Part shown: one piece after another, positions 28,439 through 37,789 of the stretch
Numbering within the stretch: position 1 is the stretch's first letter
How the letters are laid out: every line of letters starts with the position of its first letter
From: Lentimicrobium sp.
GTDB lineage: Bacteria > Bacteroidota > Bacteroidia > Bacteroidales > Lentimicrobiaceae
Length of the DNA stretch: 64,000 nucleotides
Direction of reading: 5' to 3'
Assembly: GCA_023957275.1 (NCBI GenBank)
Contig: JAMLHF010000006.1
Span: 1-64,000 of the forward strand
Made by a program: the position numbers and the translations under genes
Notes under the pieces: model-generated
Seen by the model: only the letters and a program-made list of their open reading frames with translations
The model's database searches: none
Told to the model about the DNA's origin: nothing

Positions 28439-30754
28439 TCAGAAACTTCTGCCGGGCAAATCGCTTTCCGGAACTTTTATTTTTGCAGGTTTGCTGCTCA
28501 TTTCGAACACCATCTCTCCCCCTGCCATGATGTCTTCGTGTCTGATAAAGAGCCCGGACCAGGGTTTGCCGTTCAGGGTGATTTTTTTAACGAAGATATT
28601 TTTTTCGCTCAACCCTTTCGCTTGAATGGCGAAGGTTTTGCCGTTTTCAAGACGGATCCCGGCACGGCTTACCGAGGGGCTTCCCAGCACATATTCATTG
28701 CTGCCGGGACACACAGGGTAAAAGCCCAGGGCGCTGAAAATATACCAGGCCGACATCTGCCCGCAGTCATCATTGCCGGGCAGTCCTCCGGGTGTGGGCT
28801 GATACAGCGCATCCATAATCTGGTGCACCCGCTCCTGTGTTTTGGCCGGGGCGCCGGCAAAGCTGTAAAGATAGGGTACATGATGGCTGGGCTCGTTGCC
28901 GTGTACATAATTGCCGATGATGCCGCGTTTGTCAATATCTTCCGAATCTTCAATGTGTTTTTCATCCAGGTTCATGGTAAACAGACTGTCAAGATGACGG
29001 ACAAAGGGCATACTGCCACCCGCCCAGGCGATCAGTTGTGCCGGGTTGTGAGGGACGTATAATGAATAATTCCAGGCATTTCCTTCGATAAAGCCCTGGC
29101 CTTCGGTTTTCAGGGGATCAAAATCCTTCTGCCAGGATCCGTCCGACAGGCGGGGTCTCATAAATCCGGAAGAAGCATCATAAATATTTTTAAATGAGCG
29201 GGCCCTGCGGTGGTAAATCCCGGCAAGCCCCTTTTGCCCTGCTTTTTCTGCTGCACGGGCAATGCACCAGTCGTCATAGGCATACTCCAGGGTTTTGGTT
29301 GCGGAATTGCCGGTAAGGTCAGCCGGCGCGTAACCATATTGCATATATTCCCCGATTCCGTCGTAACCGGCATATGTGGCGCTGGCGTCCATGGCTTCCA
29401 GCGCTTCTGCAGCATCAAAACCGCCGATCCCTTTCAAATAGGCATCAGCAATGACCGGTATGGCATGATAGCCCGTCATACACCAGTTTTCATTCGCGTG
29501 GTGCGACCACACCGGAAGGATGCCGTGCACACTTTGCTTCCGGTGTGCCAGCATGGAACGGATCATGGAAGATGTCCTCTCCTGTTGCACGAGTGTAAAA
29601 AGCGGATGCAGCGCCCTGTAGGTATCCCACAATGAGAAGGAAGAGTAATTGGTAAAACCTTCCGCCTGATGGATGTTCTGGTCAAGTCCGCGGTACTTGC
29701 CGTCAACATCCATGTAGATGGTTGGTGAAAGAAATGTGTGGTAAAGGCTGGTGTAGAAATTTTGTTTTACTTTAAGTGATCCCTCTACCTGAATCCGGCT
29801 TAATTCTTCATTCCACCGTTCATGTGCCTGAAGCCTTACCAGATCGAAATCGGGACGGGGCGCTTCTGTCTGCAGGTTATTCAGGGCGCCCGCGGTGCTG
29901 ACCGGAGATAACGCTACCCTTACGGTAAGCTGCTCGCCGGCCTGCATCCGGAATCTGAACCACGCTGTAATGTCTTTCCCTGCCATTTCCGGAAAATCCT
30001 CTTTTTCATTGAATTTCCTGTAAAATCCCCGGTAAATGATCTCTTCCCCGTTTTCATGGCCGTAATGTACCAGCGGTTTGGAAAATGCCATGGCAAAGTA
30101 CATGGTCCGGGTGCGCGCCCAGCCGCGTGTCTGCCGGTATCCGGTAACGAGGGTGTCGTTTTCAACACGGATAAACTGCCAGGTATTTTTGCCCGGATAG
30201 TTGTAGATACCGGCCGACATATCAAGGATTAGATTTATATCGCCCTGGTTATGGGAAGTATAACGGTGAACCCCAACCCTTTCGGTAGCCGTGAGTTCTG
30301 CCAGGATTCCATAATCATCCAACATCACCGAATAATATCCCGGTGAAGCGGATTCCCGTTCATGCGAAAAGCGGCTGCGGTATCCTGAATCCGGGTTGTC
30401 TTTTGTTCCCGGATTAAGTTTGAGCGGCCCGGTAGTCGGGATCAACAGAAAATCGCCCAGGTCGCTGTGCCCGGTTCCGCTGAAATGGGTATGGCTGAAC
30501 CCGCAGATGGTATTATCCCTGTACTGGTATCCGGCGCAATAGGCATATACTTCCTTGTTGTATCCCGCCCCCGTTGAGTAGGGAACCGTATCCGTATCGG
30601 GGCTGAGCTGAACCATGCCAAATGGAACGGTGGCGCCGGGATAGGTATGGCCCATATGATCAGTTCCCGTAAAGGGATTTACATAGTCTGCGACAGATTG
30701 CGAAAATGCCGTTAAACAGATGGAAAACATAATTGCCGGAAGAAGTTTTTTCAT
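28439..30754 (-). CDS. GH92 family alpha-mannosidase, exported
   Basis: 771 residues, signal peptide MKKLLPAIMFSICLTAFSQ. The opening YVNPFTGTDHMGHTYPGATVPFGM is characteristic of GH92. Other family motifs in order: ICGFSHTHFSGTGHSD, LSLWDTYRALHP, YHAIPVIADAYLKG, EGNAWNYSLYVPHN (carrying the catalytic-acid Glu), GNEPSHHVPYLYSFAG, and GNDDCGQMSAWYIFSALG (carrying the catalytic-base Asp pair). Length is typical. GH92 enzymes are calcium-dependent inverting exo-mannosidases, so this one probably trims mannose from N-glycans or mannans in the periplasm or at the surface. No sorting domain. No SusCD pair nearby, so it is not in a classic utilisation locus. Its promoter is at 30774-30803. Confidence 0.95.
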   Translation of the reverse strand: MKKLLPAIMFSICLTAFSQSVADYVNPFTGTDHMGHTYPGATVPFGMVQLSPDTDTVPYSTGAGYNKEVYAYCAGYQYRDNTICGFSHTHFSGTGHSDLGDFLLIPTTGPLKLNPGTKDNPDSGYRSRFSHERESASPGYYSVMLDDYGILAELTATERVGVHRYTSHNQGDINLILDMSAGIYNYPGKNTWQFIRVENDTLVTGYRQTRGWARTRTMYFAMAFSKPLVHYGHENGEEIIYRGFYRKFNEKEDFPEMAGKDITAWFRFRMQAGEQLTVRVALSPVSTAGALNNLQTEAPRPDFDLVRLQAHERWNEELSRIQVEGSLKVKQNFYTSLYHTFLSPTIYMDVDGKYRGLDQNIHQAEGFTNYSSFSLWDTYRALHPLFTLVQQERTSSMIRSMLAHRKQSVHGILPVWSHHANENWCMTGYHAIPVIADAYLKGIGGFDAAEALEAMDASATYAGYDGIGEYMQYGYAPADLTGNSATKTLEYAYDDWCIARAAEKAGQKGLAGIYHRRARSFKNIYDASSGFMRPRLSDGSWQKDFDPLKTEGQGFIEGNAWNYSLYVPHNPAQLIAWAGGSMPFVRHLDSLFTMNLDEKHIEDSEDIDKRGIIGNYVHGNEPSHHVPYLYSFAGAPAKTQERVHQIMDALYQPTPGGLPGNDDCGQMSAWYIFSALGFYPVCPGSNEYVLGSPSVSRAGIRLENGKTFAIQAKGLSEKNIFVKKITLNGKPWSGLFIRHEDIMAGGEMVFEMSSKPAKIKVPESDLPGRSF

Positions 30755-30773
30755 GACTGCATTTTTGAACAGG

Positions 30774-30803
30774 CAAACATACCGATTTTGTCAGTGCTAC
30801 AAG
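30774..30803 (-). promoter_or_regulatory. Promoter for GH92 gene
   Basis: On the minus strand CTTG (30803-30800), 18 bases, then TATGTTTG (30781-30774), ending 19 bases before the ATG at 30754. Confidence 0.5.
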
Positions 30804-30985
30804 CCAATGATGTGATGAGTCAAAATACGGTTGACAGTGCCATGATTATTTTAATAATTGCAGACACGCTGTTGTTTAATTGTTGTCGATTACTAAATAC
30901 GGGTTTCATGATATTTACCGGATAAATTCAATTAAATTATTGAGCAAGTTCAACCGGATAAAAATTTACGTAAATTTAAACCGTA

Positions 30986-30993
30986 TACATTTG
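30986..30993 (+). promoter_or_regulatory. TAnnTTTG -7 box for flavoprotein gene
   Basis: TACATTTG, 48 bases upstream of the ATG at 31042, with a weak TTTA 17 bases further upstream. Confidence 0.4.
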
Positions 30994-31041
30994 TGTATCG
31001 GAAGTAATGATTTGTTACTTTTCAAACCCTAATTTCTAGTT

Positions 31042-32499
31042 ATGGCCAGAGTTGTTGTATTGGGCGCCGGTATCGCAGGGCATACCGCGGCTGCTTTTCT
31101 GCGCAAAAAGCTGAGTAAAAATCATCAGGTTATTGTAGTTGCCCCTTCCGCATATTACCAGTGGATTCCTTCCAATATCTGGGTAGGAGTCGGGAGGATG
31201 ACCATTGATCAGGTTCGTTTCAGGCTCGCACCTTTGTATAAAAGGTGGGGGATTGATTTCAGACAAGCCAAAGCGGTGAGTATTCATCCGGAAGGTGAAG
31301 GCCGGGATGCCGGGCCTTTTGTTTCAATTGAGTATACTTCAGATGAGAAAAGAGGGGTCAATGAGCGTGTGGCTTACGACTATCTTGTAAATGCAACGGG
31401 GCCAAGGCTGAATTTTGAAGCAACGCCAGGCTTAGGCCCCGGGAAAAATACGGTTTCGGTATGTTCTTATGATCACGCCAGTCACGCGTGGAAGGAACTT
31501 CATGAGTCTCTTGCCAAAATGGAGAAGGGGGAGAAACAGCGGTTTGTAATCGGCACCGGACATCCTACGGCTACCTGTCAGGGCGCAGCTTTTGAGTATA
31601 TTCTGAATGTAGCTTTTGAGATCAGAAAAAGAAAACTGGAGCACCTGGCGGAAATCACCTGGCTGACCAATGAATACGAACTTGGTGATTTCGGAATGGG
31701 TGGAGCTTATATCAAACGTGGAGGTTATATCACCTCCACCCGCGTTTTTGCCGAGTCTTTTCTTGGAGAGAATAACATCAAATGGATCAAACGGGCCGGT
31801 GTTACAAAAGTAGAGCCTGGATTGATTCATTATGAAACACTTGATGGAGAGGAATTGCAGATTGGTTTTGATTTTTCCATGCTGATCCCTGGTTTTGCCG
31901 GTGCAGGTTTGCAGGCTTTCGACAAAAATGGCGGAAATATAACCAGTGAGCTTTTTGCTCCGAATGGGTTCATGAAAGTAGATGCTGATTATTCCCCGAA
32001 GCCATATGAAGAATGGAAAGCTTCTGACTGGCCCGAAACCTATCAGAGCCCGGCTTATGCTAATATTTATGCTCCCGGTATTGCATTTGCCCCGCCTCAT
32101 GCTATTTCAAAACCCATGACAAGCAAAAAAGGATTAGTAATTTATCCCGCTCCACCCCGAACCGGGATGCCGTCAGGCGTAATGGGGAAAGTTGTTGCCC
32201 TGAACCTGATCAATGAGATTAATTCAGGCAGGCAGGAATTTAAGCATAAAGCCAGCATGGGCCGGATGGGAGCTGCCTGCATTGTATCGGCCGGATACGG
32301 AATGCGCCGGGGCGCAGCGGCGACCATGACTGTTTTTCCTATCGTACCCGACTGGGAAAAATATCCCGAATTCGGAAGAAGCATCGGTTATACGATGGGG
32401 GAAGCCGGTCTGGCGGGTCATTGGATGAAATGGTTTATGCACTACATGTTCCTGCATAAAGCCAAAGGTTATCCCTTTTGGTGGTTGTTGCCCGAGTAA
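31042..32499 (+). CDS. sqr: Sulfide:quinone oxidoreductase-like flavoprotein
   Basis: 485 residues. FAD-binding Rossmann motif VVVLGAGIAGHTAA at the N-terminus; second dinucleotide region around YLVNATGPRLNF; ending HWMKWFMHYMFLHK, an amphipathic helix suited to membrane association. Three cysteines lie where this family keeps its redox and persulfide cysteines: Cys141 (VSVCSYDHA), Cys179 (TATCQGAAFEY) and Cys413 (GAACIVSAG). Expected reaction: oxidise sulfide and pass electrons to the quinone pool at the inner face of the cytoplasmic membrane. The subtype is not assigned. A 52-residue gene follows 29 bases after the stop and is probably cotranscribed. Other members of the two-dinucleotide-binding flavoprotein family (NDH-2, flavocytochrome) are less likely given the cysteines. 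Confidence 0.8.
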   Translation: MARVVVLGAGIAGHTAAAFLRKKLSKNHQVIVVAPSAYYQWIPSNIWVGVGRMTIDQVRFRLAPLYKRWGIDFRQAKAVSIHPEGEGRDAGPFVSIEYTSDEKRGVNERVAYDYLVNATGPRLNFEATPGLGPGKNTVSVCSYDHASHAWKELHESLAKMEKGEKQRFVIGTGHPTATCQGAAFEYILNVAFEIRKRKLEHLAEITWLTNEYELGDFGMGGAYIKRGGYITSTRVFAESFLGENNIKWIKRAGVTKVEPGLIHYETLDGEELQIGFDFSMLIPGFAGAGLQAFDKNGGNITSELFAPNGFMKVDADYSPKPYEEWKASDWPETYQSPAYANIYAPGIAFAPPHAISKPMTSKKGLVIYPAPPRTGMPSGVMGKVVALNLINEINSGRQEFKHKASMGRMGAACIVSAGYGMRRGAAATMTVFPIVPDWEKYPEFGRSIGYTMGEAGLAGHWMKWFMHYMFLHKAKGYPFWWLLPE

Positions 32500-32528
32500 A
32501 AACGTTCAATACTTAAAACTCTAATAAA

Positions 32529-32687
32529 ATGAAAACCAAGAATATAGAAGCCTACACAGATGAATCCTATCCTCCGTTTCCGACCAAAGGTACCTTGTTC
32601 TGGAGACGCTTTATCCCCTGGCAAATCATCAGGTTTTTTGTGCTGAACCTGAAGATCATGAAGATCGTGGTCGGAGGGCATTCCTGA
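32529..32687 (+). CDS. Small 52-residue protein downstream of the sqr-like gene
   Basis: ATG at 32529 to TGA at 32685-32687, 29 bases after the flavoprotein stop and on the same strand; an A-rich TAATAAAATG context precedes the start. The N-terminal half is polar (MKTKNIEAYTDESYPPFPTK), the C-terminal half is hydrophobic and basic (RRFIPWQIIRFFVLNLKIMK), with the look of an amphipathic or peripheral-membrane helix ending in GGHS. Codon use is like its neighbours. I do not know a named family; its position suggests a small partner of the flavoprotein, for instance a membrane or quinone-site adaptor. That role is inference. Confidence 0.65.
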   Translation: MKTKNIEAYTDESYPPFPTKGTLFWRRFIPWQIIRFFVLNLKIMKIVVGGHS

Positions 32688-32751
32688 TTATTTGCGCGGT
32701 TCATGGTATAAAGAGAATCAGGACTCAAAAGCAAATATCCGGTTTTACTTT

Positions 32752-35532
32752 TTAGTGCGCTTCCAGCCAGTTGCTGCCGGTGCTCATCTCCACTTCGACC
32801 GGTATGCTGAGTTCTATGGCCGATTTCATCAGGCGTTCAATTACCGGTTTTACCGTTTCCACTTCATCCTGATGCACATCGAATACCAGTTCGTCGTGCA
32901 CCTGCATAATCATGCGCGATTTCAGTTTCAGACGCTCAAATTCCCGCTGTATGCTGATCATGGCAATTTTGATCATGTCTGCCGACGAACCCTGAATTGG
33001 TGCATTAATGGCATTCCGCTCGGCGAATCCCCTTACGATCGCATTGCCTGAATTAATGTCGCGCAGGTACCGCCGCCGTTTTTTAATGGTTTCCACATAA
33101 CCATGCTCCCGTGCAAAAGTGATGATTTCATCCATATAACGCTTGATCCCCGCGAAACGCTCAAAGTATTGACTGATGATTTCGGCAGCCTCCCTACGGG
33201 GGATGTTGAGGCGTTCCGACAAACCGAAAGCTGAAATGCCGTAAATAATGCCGAAGTTTACCGTTTTTGCATTTCGGCGCATCTCTTTGGTCACTTCACT
33301 GATATCAATATTGTATATCCTGGCCGCTGTAGCTGTATGGATGTCAATACCATGGCGGAATGCTTCCTGCATGGCTTCATCGCCGCTGATGTGGGCGATC
33401 AGGCGTAACTCAATCTGCGAATAGTCGGCCGAAAGCAGCACAAATTTATCATTCCTGGGAACAAATGTCTTTCTGATCTCACGGCCCCGCTCTGTACGAA
33501 TCGGAATATTCTGCAGGTTGGGATTGTTGGAACTCAGCCGGCCTGTGGAGGCAACAGCCTGATTGTATGAGGTATGTATTCTGCCTGTTCTGGGATTAAC
33601 AAGCAGAGGAAGGGTGTCAACGTAAGTAGATTTAAGCTTTGTCAGTGAACGGTAATCAAGAATCTGCTGCACAATGGGATGCTTGTTTATCAGCTTCTGA
33701 AGCACATCTTCGCTGGTGGAGTGCTGCTTGGTTTTGGTCTGTTTGGGATTGTCCGACAGTTGCATCTTGTCGAAAATGACCTCGCCGAGTTGTTTGGGTG
33801 AAGCAATGTTGAATTCTTCCCCTGCCAGGCGGAAAATTTCCTTTTCTACTTCAGCAATTTCCTTTTCGAGTTGTTCCGAGAATTGGTTCAGGTTCCCGGA
33901 GTCGATTTTCACGCCTTCGGCTTCCATGGCGGCCAGTACCTTCACCAGAGGCATTTCTATTTCGTCGAACAGCGCTCTTGTATCAGTATCAGCCAACTGA
34001 GGCTCAAGGGCAATTCGCAGCTGAAGGGTAATATCGGCATCCTCACAGGCATATTCTTTCAGTTTTTCGGGATCCACCGAGCGCATACTTAACTGGTTTT
34101 TGCCCTTTTTACCGATCAGTGATTCAATCGAAACCGGCTCATAATTGAGATAGGTGCGTGCCAGAAAATCCATATTGTGCCGCATGTCGGGCTCAATAAG
34201 GTAATGGGCGATCATGGTATCGAAAAGGGTTCCGTTTACCGTGATTTCATACCATTTCAGCACAGAGATGTCGTATTTCATATTCTGACCGGTTTTACCG
34301 ATGGTCTCATCGGCAAAGACTCCGGCAAATTCTTTAACGATCTCCAAAGCTTTGGAATATTGCTCAGGCACCGGAACAAACCATGCCTCCCCGGGTTCAG
34401 TGGCAAATGACATACCCACCAGCTCCACGTTGTTTGCGTCAAGTCCGGTGGTTTCGGTGTCGAAACAAAACATCTGCGATTGTGAGAGGTGCGCAACCAG
34501 CGCCTTGATTTTTTCCGGTGTATCGGTCAGATGGTACTGATGTGGTGCCTGACTTATGGTACGCAGCGAGGTGGTTGTTTCGGGCGGCTCGCCGGCGGCA
34601 GCGAACAGGTCTGTAGCCCGCGGCCCGGATATAACATCGCTTTTTTCCAGGTCTGAAAAAACACGTTTGGCAAATGTCCTGAATTCAATTTCTTCAAAGA
34701 GGGTTTTCAATGCGGTGATATCCGGAGCAGTAAGCTTTAACGCATCTTCCTCAAAAGCAATAGGGACGTCAAGAATAATGGTAGCCAGTTGCTTCGACAT
34801 CAGCGCCTGTTGTCCGAATGTTTTTACCTTTTCGCGAAGCCCGGCTTTATCAATTTTCTCAGCGTTCTCAATCAGGTTTTCCACATTGTCAAAGTCTTTC
34901 AGCAGGTTTCTGGCGATTACCTCGCCCACGCCCGGAATGCCGGGGATGTTGTCGGAGGCATCGCCCCAGAGGCCCAGCATATCTATTACCTGGTCAGGGC
35001 GTTTTACCCCGAATTTATCGCAAACCTCTTTTACACCCATAATTACAGGATCCTCGCCTGGCTTCCCGGGTTTATACTGAAGGATATTGTCACTCACAAG
35101 CTGGCCAAAATCCTTATCGGGCGTCATCATATAAACGGTAAATCCTTTCTTTTCAGCCTGTTTGGCAAGGGTGCCGATCACATCGTCGGCTTCATAACCG
35201 TCAACGGCCAGAACGGGGATGTTGAAGCCCCTGATAAGTTGAATAATGTAGGGGATGGCTGCAGCGATGTCTTCAGGCATGGCTTCGCGGTTGGCTTTGT
35301 ATGCCGTGAAATCTTCATGCCTGACGGTGGGGGCGTGGGTGTCGAAGGCAACCCCGATGTGAGAAGGCTTTTCATTCCGGATTACATCATACAGCGCGTT
35401 GGCAAAACCCAGAATGGCCGAGGTGTTTAACCCTTTAGAGGTGATGCGCGGGTTTCTGTTCAGGGCGTAATAGGCTCTGTATATCAGTGCCATGGCGTCC
35501 AGTAAAAAAAGTTTCTTGCCTTCCTGTGACAT
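32752..35532 (-). CDS. polA: DNA polymerase I
   Basis: 926 residues from the ATG at 35532 (MSQEGKKLFLLDAMALIYRA). An in-frame ATG at 35613 would add 27 residues unlike the family start and would overlap the candidate promoter, so it is rejected. The 5' nuclease domain covers about 1-300 (DAMALIYRAYYA, DGYEADDVIGTLA, GVGEVIA). The 3'-5' proofreading domain (about 340-540) looks active: FDTETTG, GQNMKYD and YACEDADIT carry the acidic residues and tyrosine. The polymerase domain (about 560-926) has motif A DYSQIELRLIAH, the O helix RRNAKTVNFGIIYG and motif C MQVHDELVFDV. Role: Okazaki-fragment maturation and repair synthesis. Divergent from the aminotransferase gene. Confidence 0.98.
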   Translation of the reverse strand: MSQEGKKLFLLDAMALIYRAYYALNRNPRITSKGLNTSAILGFANALYDVIRNEKPSHIGVAFDTHAPTVRHEDFTAYKANREAMPEDIAAAIPYIIQLIRGFNIPVLAVDGYEADDVIGTLAKQAEKKGFTVYMMTPDKDFGQLVSDNILQYKPGKPGEDPVIMGVKEVCDKFGVKRPDQVIDMLGLWGDASDNIPGIPGVGEVIARNLLKDFDNVENLIENAEKIDKAGLREKVKTFGQQALMSKQLATIILDVPIAFEEDALKLTAPDITALKTLFEEIEFRTFAKRVFSDLEKSDVISGPRATDLFAAAGEPPETTTSLRTISQAPHQYHLTDTPEKIKALVAHLSQSQMFCFDTETTGLDANNVELVGMSFATEPGEAWFVPVPEQYSKALEIVKEFAGVFADETIGKTGQNMKYDISVLKWYEITVNGTLFDTMIAHYLIEPDMRHNMDFLARTYLNYEPVSIESLIGKKGKNQLSMRSVDPEKLKEYACEDADITLQLRIALEPQLADTDTRALFDEIEMPLVKVLAAMEAEGVKIDSGNLNQFSEQLEKEIAEVEKEIFRLAGEEFNIASPKQLGEVIFDKMQLSDNPKQTKTKQHSTSEDVLQKLINKHPIVQQILDYRSLTKLKSTYVDTLPLLVNPRTGRIHTSYNQAVASTGRLSSNNPNLQNIPIRTERGREIRKTFVPRNDKFVLLSADYSQIELRLIAHISGDEAMQEAFRHGIDIHTATAARIYNIDISEVTKEMRRNAKTVNFGIIYGISAFGLSERLNIPRREAAEIISQYFERFAGIKRYMDEIITFAREHGYVETIKKRRRYLRDINSGNAIVRGFAERNAINAPIQGSSADMIKIAMISIQREFERLKLKSRMIMQVHDELVFDVHQDEVETVKPVIERLMKSAIELSIPVEVEMSTGSNWLEAH

Positions 35533-35587
35533 GTTCGGGAGATTTAGATTATACTGCAATCCTCCGGGATATATTTGCCCCGTCAGG

Positions 35588-35595
35588 CAAAGATA
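35588..35595 (-). promoter_or_regulatory. TAnnTTTG -7 box for polA
   Basis: Minus-strand TATCTTTG, 55 bases upstream of the polA ATG; no convincing -33 element. Confidence 0.4.
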
Positions 35596-35673
35596 ATAAA
35601 CGCGGCGGAACACTGATGGCCACGCCCGCTGAAATGAATTTTAACGCTGTACGCGGTGGCATGCTTATTTTAT

Positions 35674-35681
35674 TATATTTG
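35674..35681 (+). promoter_or_regulatory. TAnnTTTG -7 box for aminotransferase/amidase operon
   Basis: TATATTTG, 22 bases upstream of the ATG at 35704. Confidence 0.45.
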
Positions 35682-35703
35682 CCTGTGATCAATTAAGCTT
35701 GCT

Positions 35704-36861
35704 ATGGAAAATTATACCGGCAGCCTGGTTTCAAAGCTGCCGTTTACCGGGACCAGCATTTTTGCTGTGATGTCGGCATTGGCCAAAGAGTACAACGCCA
35801 TTAACCTTTCGCAGGGTTTCCCCGATTTCCCTGTTTCGGAAGAGCTGATAAAGCTTGTAAACAGTTATATGAAAAAGGGCATGAACCAGTATGCACCCAT
35901 GCCCGGGATTCTTCCGCTGCGCGAAGGGATATCGGAAATGTTCGAAACGCGCTATGGTGTCAAGTATCATCCTGAAACGGAGATTACCATCACCGCGGGA
36001 GCAACCCAGGGATTGTTTTCCATCATATCGGCATTTATCCGGCCGGGTGATGAGGTAGTCGTACTGGAGCCTGCCTACGACAGTTATGCTCCGGCCGTGA
36101 TGCTGCAGGGGGGCATGGTGAAATACGCCCGGCTGCAGGCCCCGGATTATTCTATCAACTGGGATACTTTTCCGGCGCTGATCAGCGGTCGCACAAGGAT
36201 GATTATCATCAATTCACCGCATAATCCCACCGGAACCATTATCAAAGCCAAAGACCTGAAAAAACTTGACACACTGCTTAAAAACAGAGATATCCTTGTG
36301 CTCAGTGATGAAGTTTATGAACACCTGATTTTCGACGGGCAGTCCCATGAAAGCATTTGCCGGTATCCCGGACTTGCTTCCAGAAGCCTGGTAGTGGGTT
36401 CTTTTGGAAAAACATTTCATGCCACCGGCTGGAAGTGCGGGTTTGTTCTGGCTCCGCCGCAGCTTACCGCCGAATTCCGTAAAGTGCATCAGTTTGTGGT
36501 TTTTGCGGTGAATACCCCGGTGCAACATGCCATCGCCGGGTACCTGCGCAACCCTGAGCATTATATTCATCTGGGCAGTTTTTATCAGGAAAAGCGCGAT
36601 TTGTTCCTTAATATGATAAAAGGGTCAAGGTTTAAAGCGGTGCCGGCTTCGGGGACTTATTTTCAGTTGCTCAACTACAGCAAAATCAGTGATGAGAAGG
36701 AAACAACCTTTGCCGAACGGCTGACCCGGGAGTTTAAAATAGCCTCTGTACCGGTGTCGCCTTTTTACCACAATCAGGAAGATAATAAAGTACTCAGGTT
36801 TTGTTTTGCCAAAACCACGGAAACGCTTGAAAAGGCAGCCGAAATTTTGTGCAGGATATAA
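35704..36861 (+). CDS. ybdL: PLP aminotransferase (methionine/glutamine transaminase, YbdL-like)
   Basis: 385 residues, fold type I class I/II aminotransferase. Landmarks: NLSQGFPDFPV at the N-terminus, AGATQGLFSII for the phosphate cup, INSPHNPTG for the conserved Asn, LSDEVYEHL, and Schiff-base Lys236 in GSFGKTFHATGWKCGF. The GFPDFP opening and FHATGWKCG are typical of the methionine aminotransferase / kynurenine-aminotransferase / glutamine transaminase K group. The omega-amidase gene begins 39 bases after the stop. Together they would convert 2-oxo-4-methylthiobutyrate to methionine with glutamine as amino donor, the amidase pulling the reaction by hydrolysing 2-oxoglutaramate. Confidence 0.9.
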   Translation: MENYTGSLVSKLPFTGTSIFAVMSALAKEYNAINLSQGFPDFPVSEELIKLVNSYMKKGMNQYAPMPGILPLREGISEMFETRYGVKYHPETEITITAGATQGLFSIISAFIRPGDEVVVLEPAYDSYAPAVMLQGGMVKYARLQAPDYSINWDTFPALISGRTRMIIINSPHNPTGTIIKAKDLKKLDTLLKNRDILVLSDEVYEHLIFDGQSHESICRYPGLASRSLVVGSFGKTFHATGWKCGFVLAPPQLTAEFRKVHQFVVFAVNTPVQHAIAGYLRNPEHYIHLGSFYQEKRDLFLNMIKGSRFKAVPASGTYFQLLNYSKISDEKETTFAERLTREFKIASVPVSPFYHNQEDNKVLRFCFAKTTETLEKAAEILCRI

Positions 36862-36900
36862 ATAGAAATGAAAAATTGATGCTCACTAATCTTTAAATAT

Positions 36901-37701
36901 ATGAAACCAACCGGATATCTGCGCGTTTCAATCATTCAGGCTTCGCTGGTCTGGGGCGATAAGCTGAAAAATCTGGAGTATTTTGACAGGGAGGTTGAAC
37001 ATCTGAGCGGGCAAACCGATCTGATTGTGCTTCCCGAGATGTTTGCCACCGGATTTGTAATGGATGCATCCAGGGTGGCTGAGCCTATGAACGGGATCAT
37101 CATGCAGTGGATGGCCAACCACGCCTCAAAGCTTGATTGCGTGATTACCGGCAGCCTCGCTGTTAAAGAGAAGGGAAAATTCTACAACCGGTTGATCTGG
37201 ATGCGCCCTGACGGTAGTTTTGAATATACCGATAAACGGCATCTTTTCCGGATGGGGAATGAAGATGAGTATTTCACGGCCGGTGAAAAGCCCCTGGTGG
37301 TTACCCTGAAAGGCTGGAAGATCCGCCCCCTGATCTGCTACGATCTCCGTTTTCCCGTTTGGAGTAAAAACCGCCTGATTGATGGTCAATATGAATACGA
37401 TCTGTTGATTTATGTAGCCAACTGGCCGGCCAGCCGCAGTTATGTGTGGAAATCGCTGCTCACGGCGCGCGCCATCGAGAACCAGGCATATTGTGTCGGG
37501 GTGAATCGTATAGGCAAAGACGGAAAAGGCATCCCCCACAGCGGCAACTCTATGGTGCTTGACTTTAAAGGCCGTTTTCAGGTGAACGCACCGGCAAATA
37601 AAACCTATACGGAAACCGCGCTGCTCGATTACACTGAACTTGATTCATTCAGGCAGCGATTTGCCGTTGGCCTTGACTGGGACAGTTTTACCATTCACTG
37701 A
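36901..37701 (+). CDS. yafV: Nitrilase-superfamily omega-amidase (YafV/NIT2-like)
   Basis: 266 residues, close to the usual size. The catalytic triad is complete: Glu46 in VLPEMFATGF, Lys112 in TDKRHLFRMG and Cys146 in PLICYDLRFPVW. The last motif (CYDLRFPVWSKN) is typical of the YafV/NIT2 branch rather than nitrilases or beta-ureidopropionases. Expected to hydrolyse 2-oxoglutaramate to 2-oxoglutarate and ammonia in the cytoplasm. The pairing with the glutamine-using transaminase upstream supports this assignment. Confidence 0.9.
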   Translation: MKPTGYLRVSIIQASLVWGDKLKNLEYFDREVEHLSGQTDLIVLPEMFATGFVMDASRVAEPMNGIIMQWMANHASKLDCVITGSLAVKEKGKFYNRLIWMRPDGSFEYTDKRHLFRMGNEDEYFTAGEKPLVVTLKGWKIRPLICYDLRFPVWSKNRLIDGQYEYDLLIYVANWPASRSYVWKSLLTARAIENQAYCVGVNRIGKDGKGIPHSGNSMVLDFKGRFQVNAPANKTYTETALLDYTELDSFRQRFAVGLDWDSFTIH

Positions 37702-37789
37702 TTCAGCAGCAGTAATATACCTGCCCCGCTTTATTGTATAATCCTGAGCGGCATGCGAACGTCAGTGCCACTTTTCGATAATTGAATTT

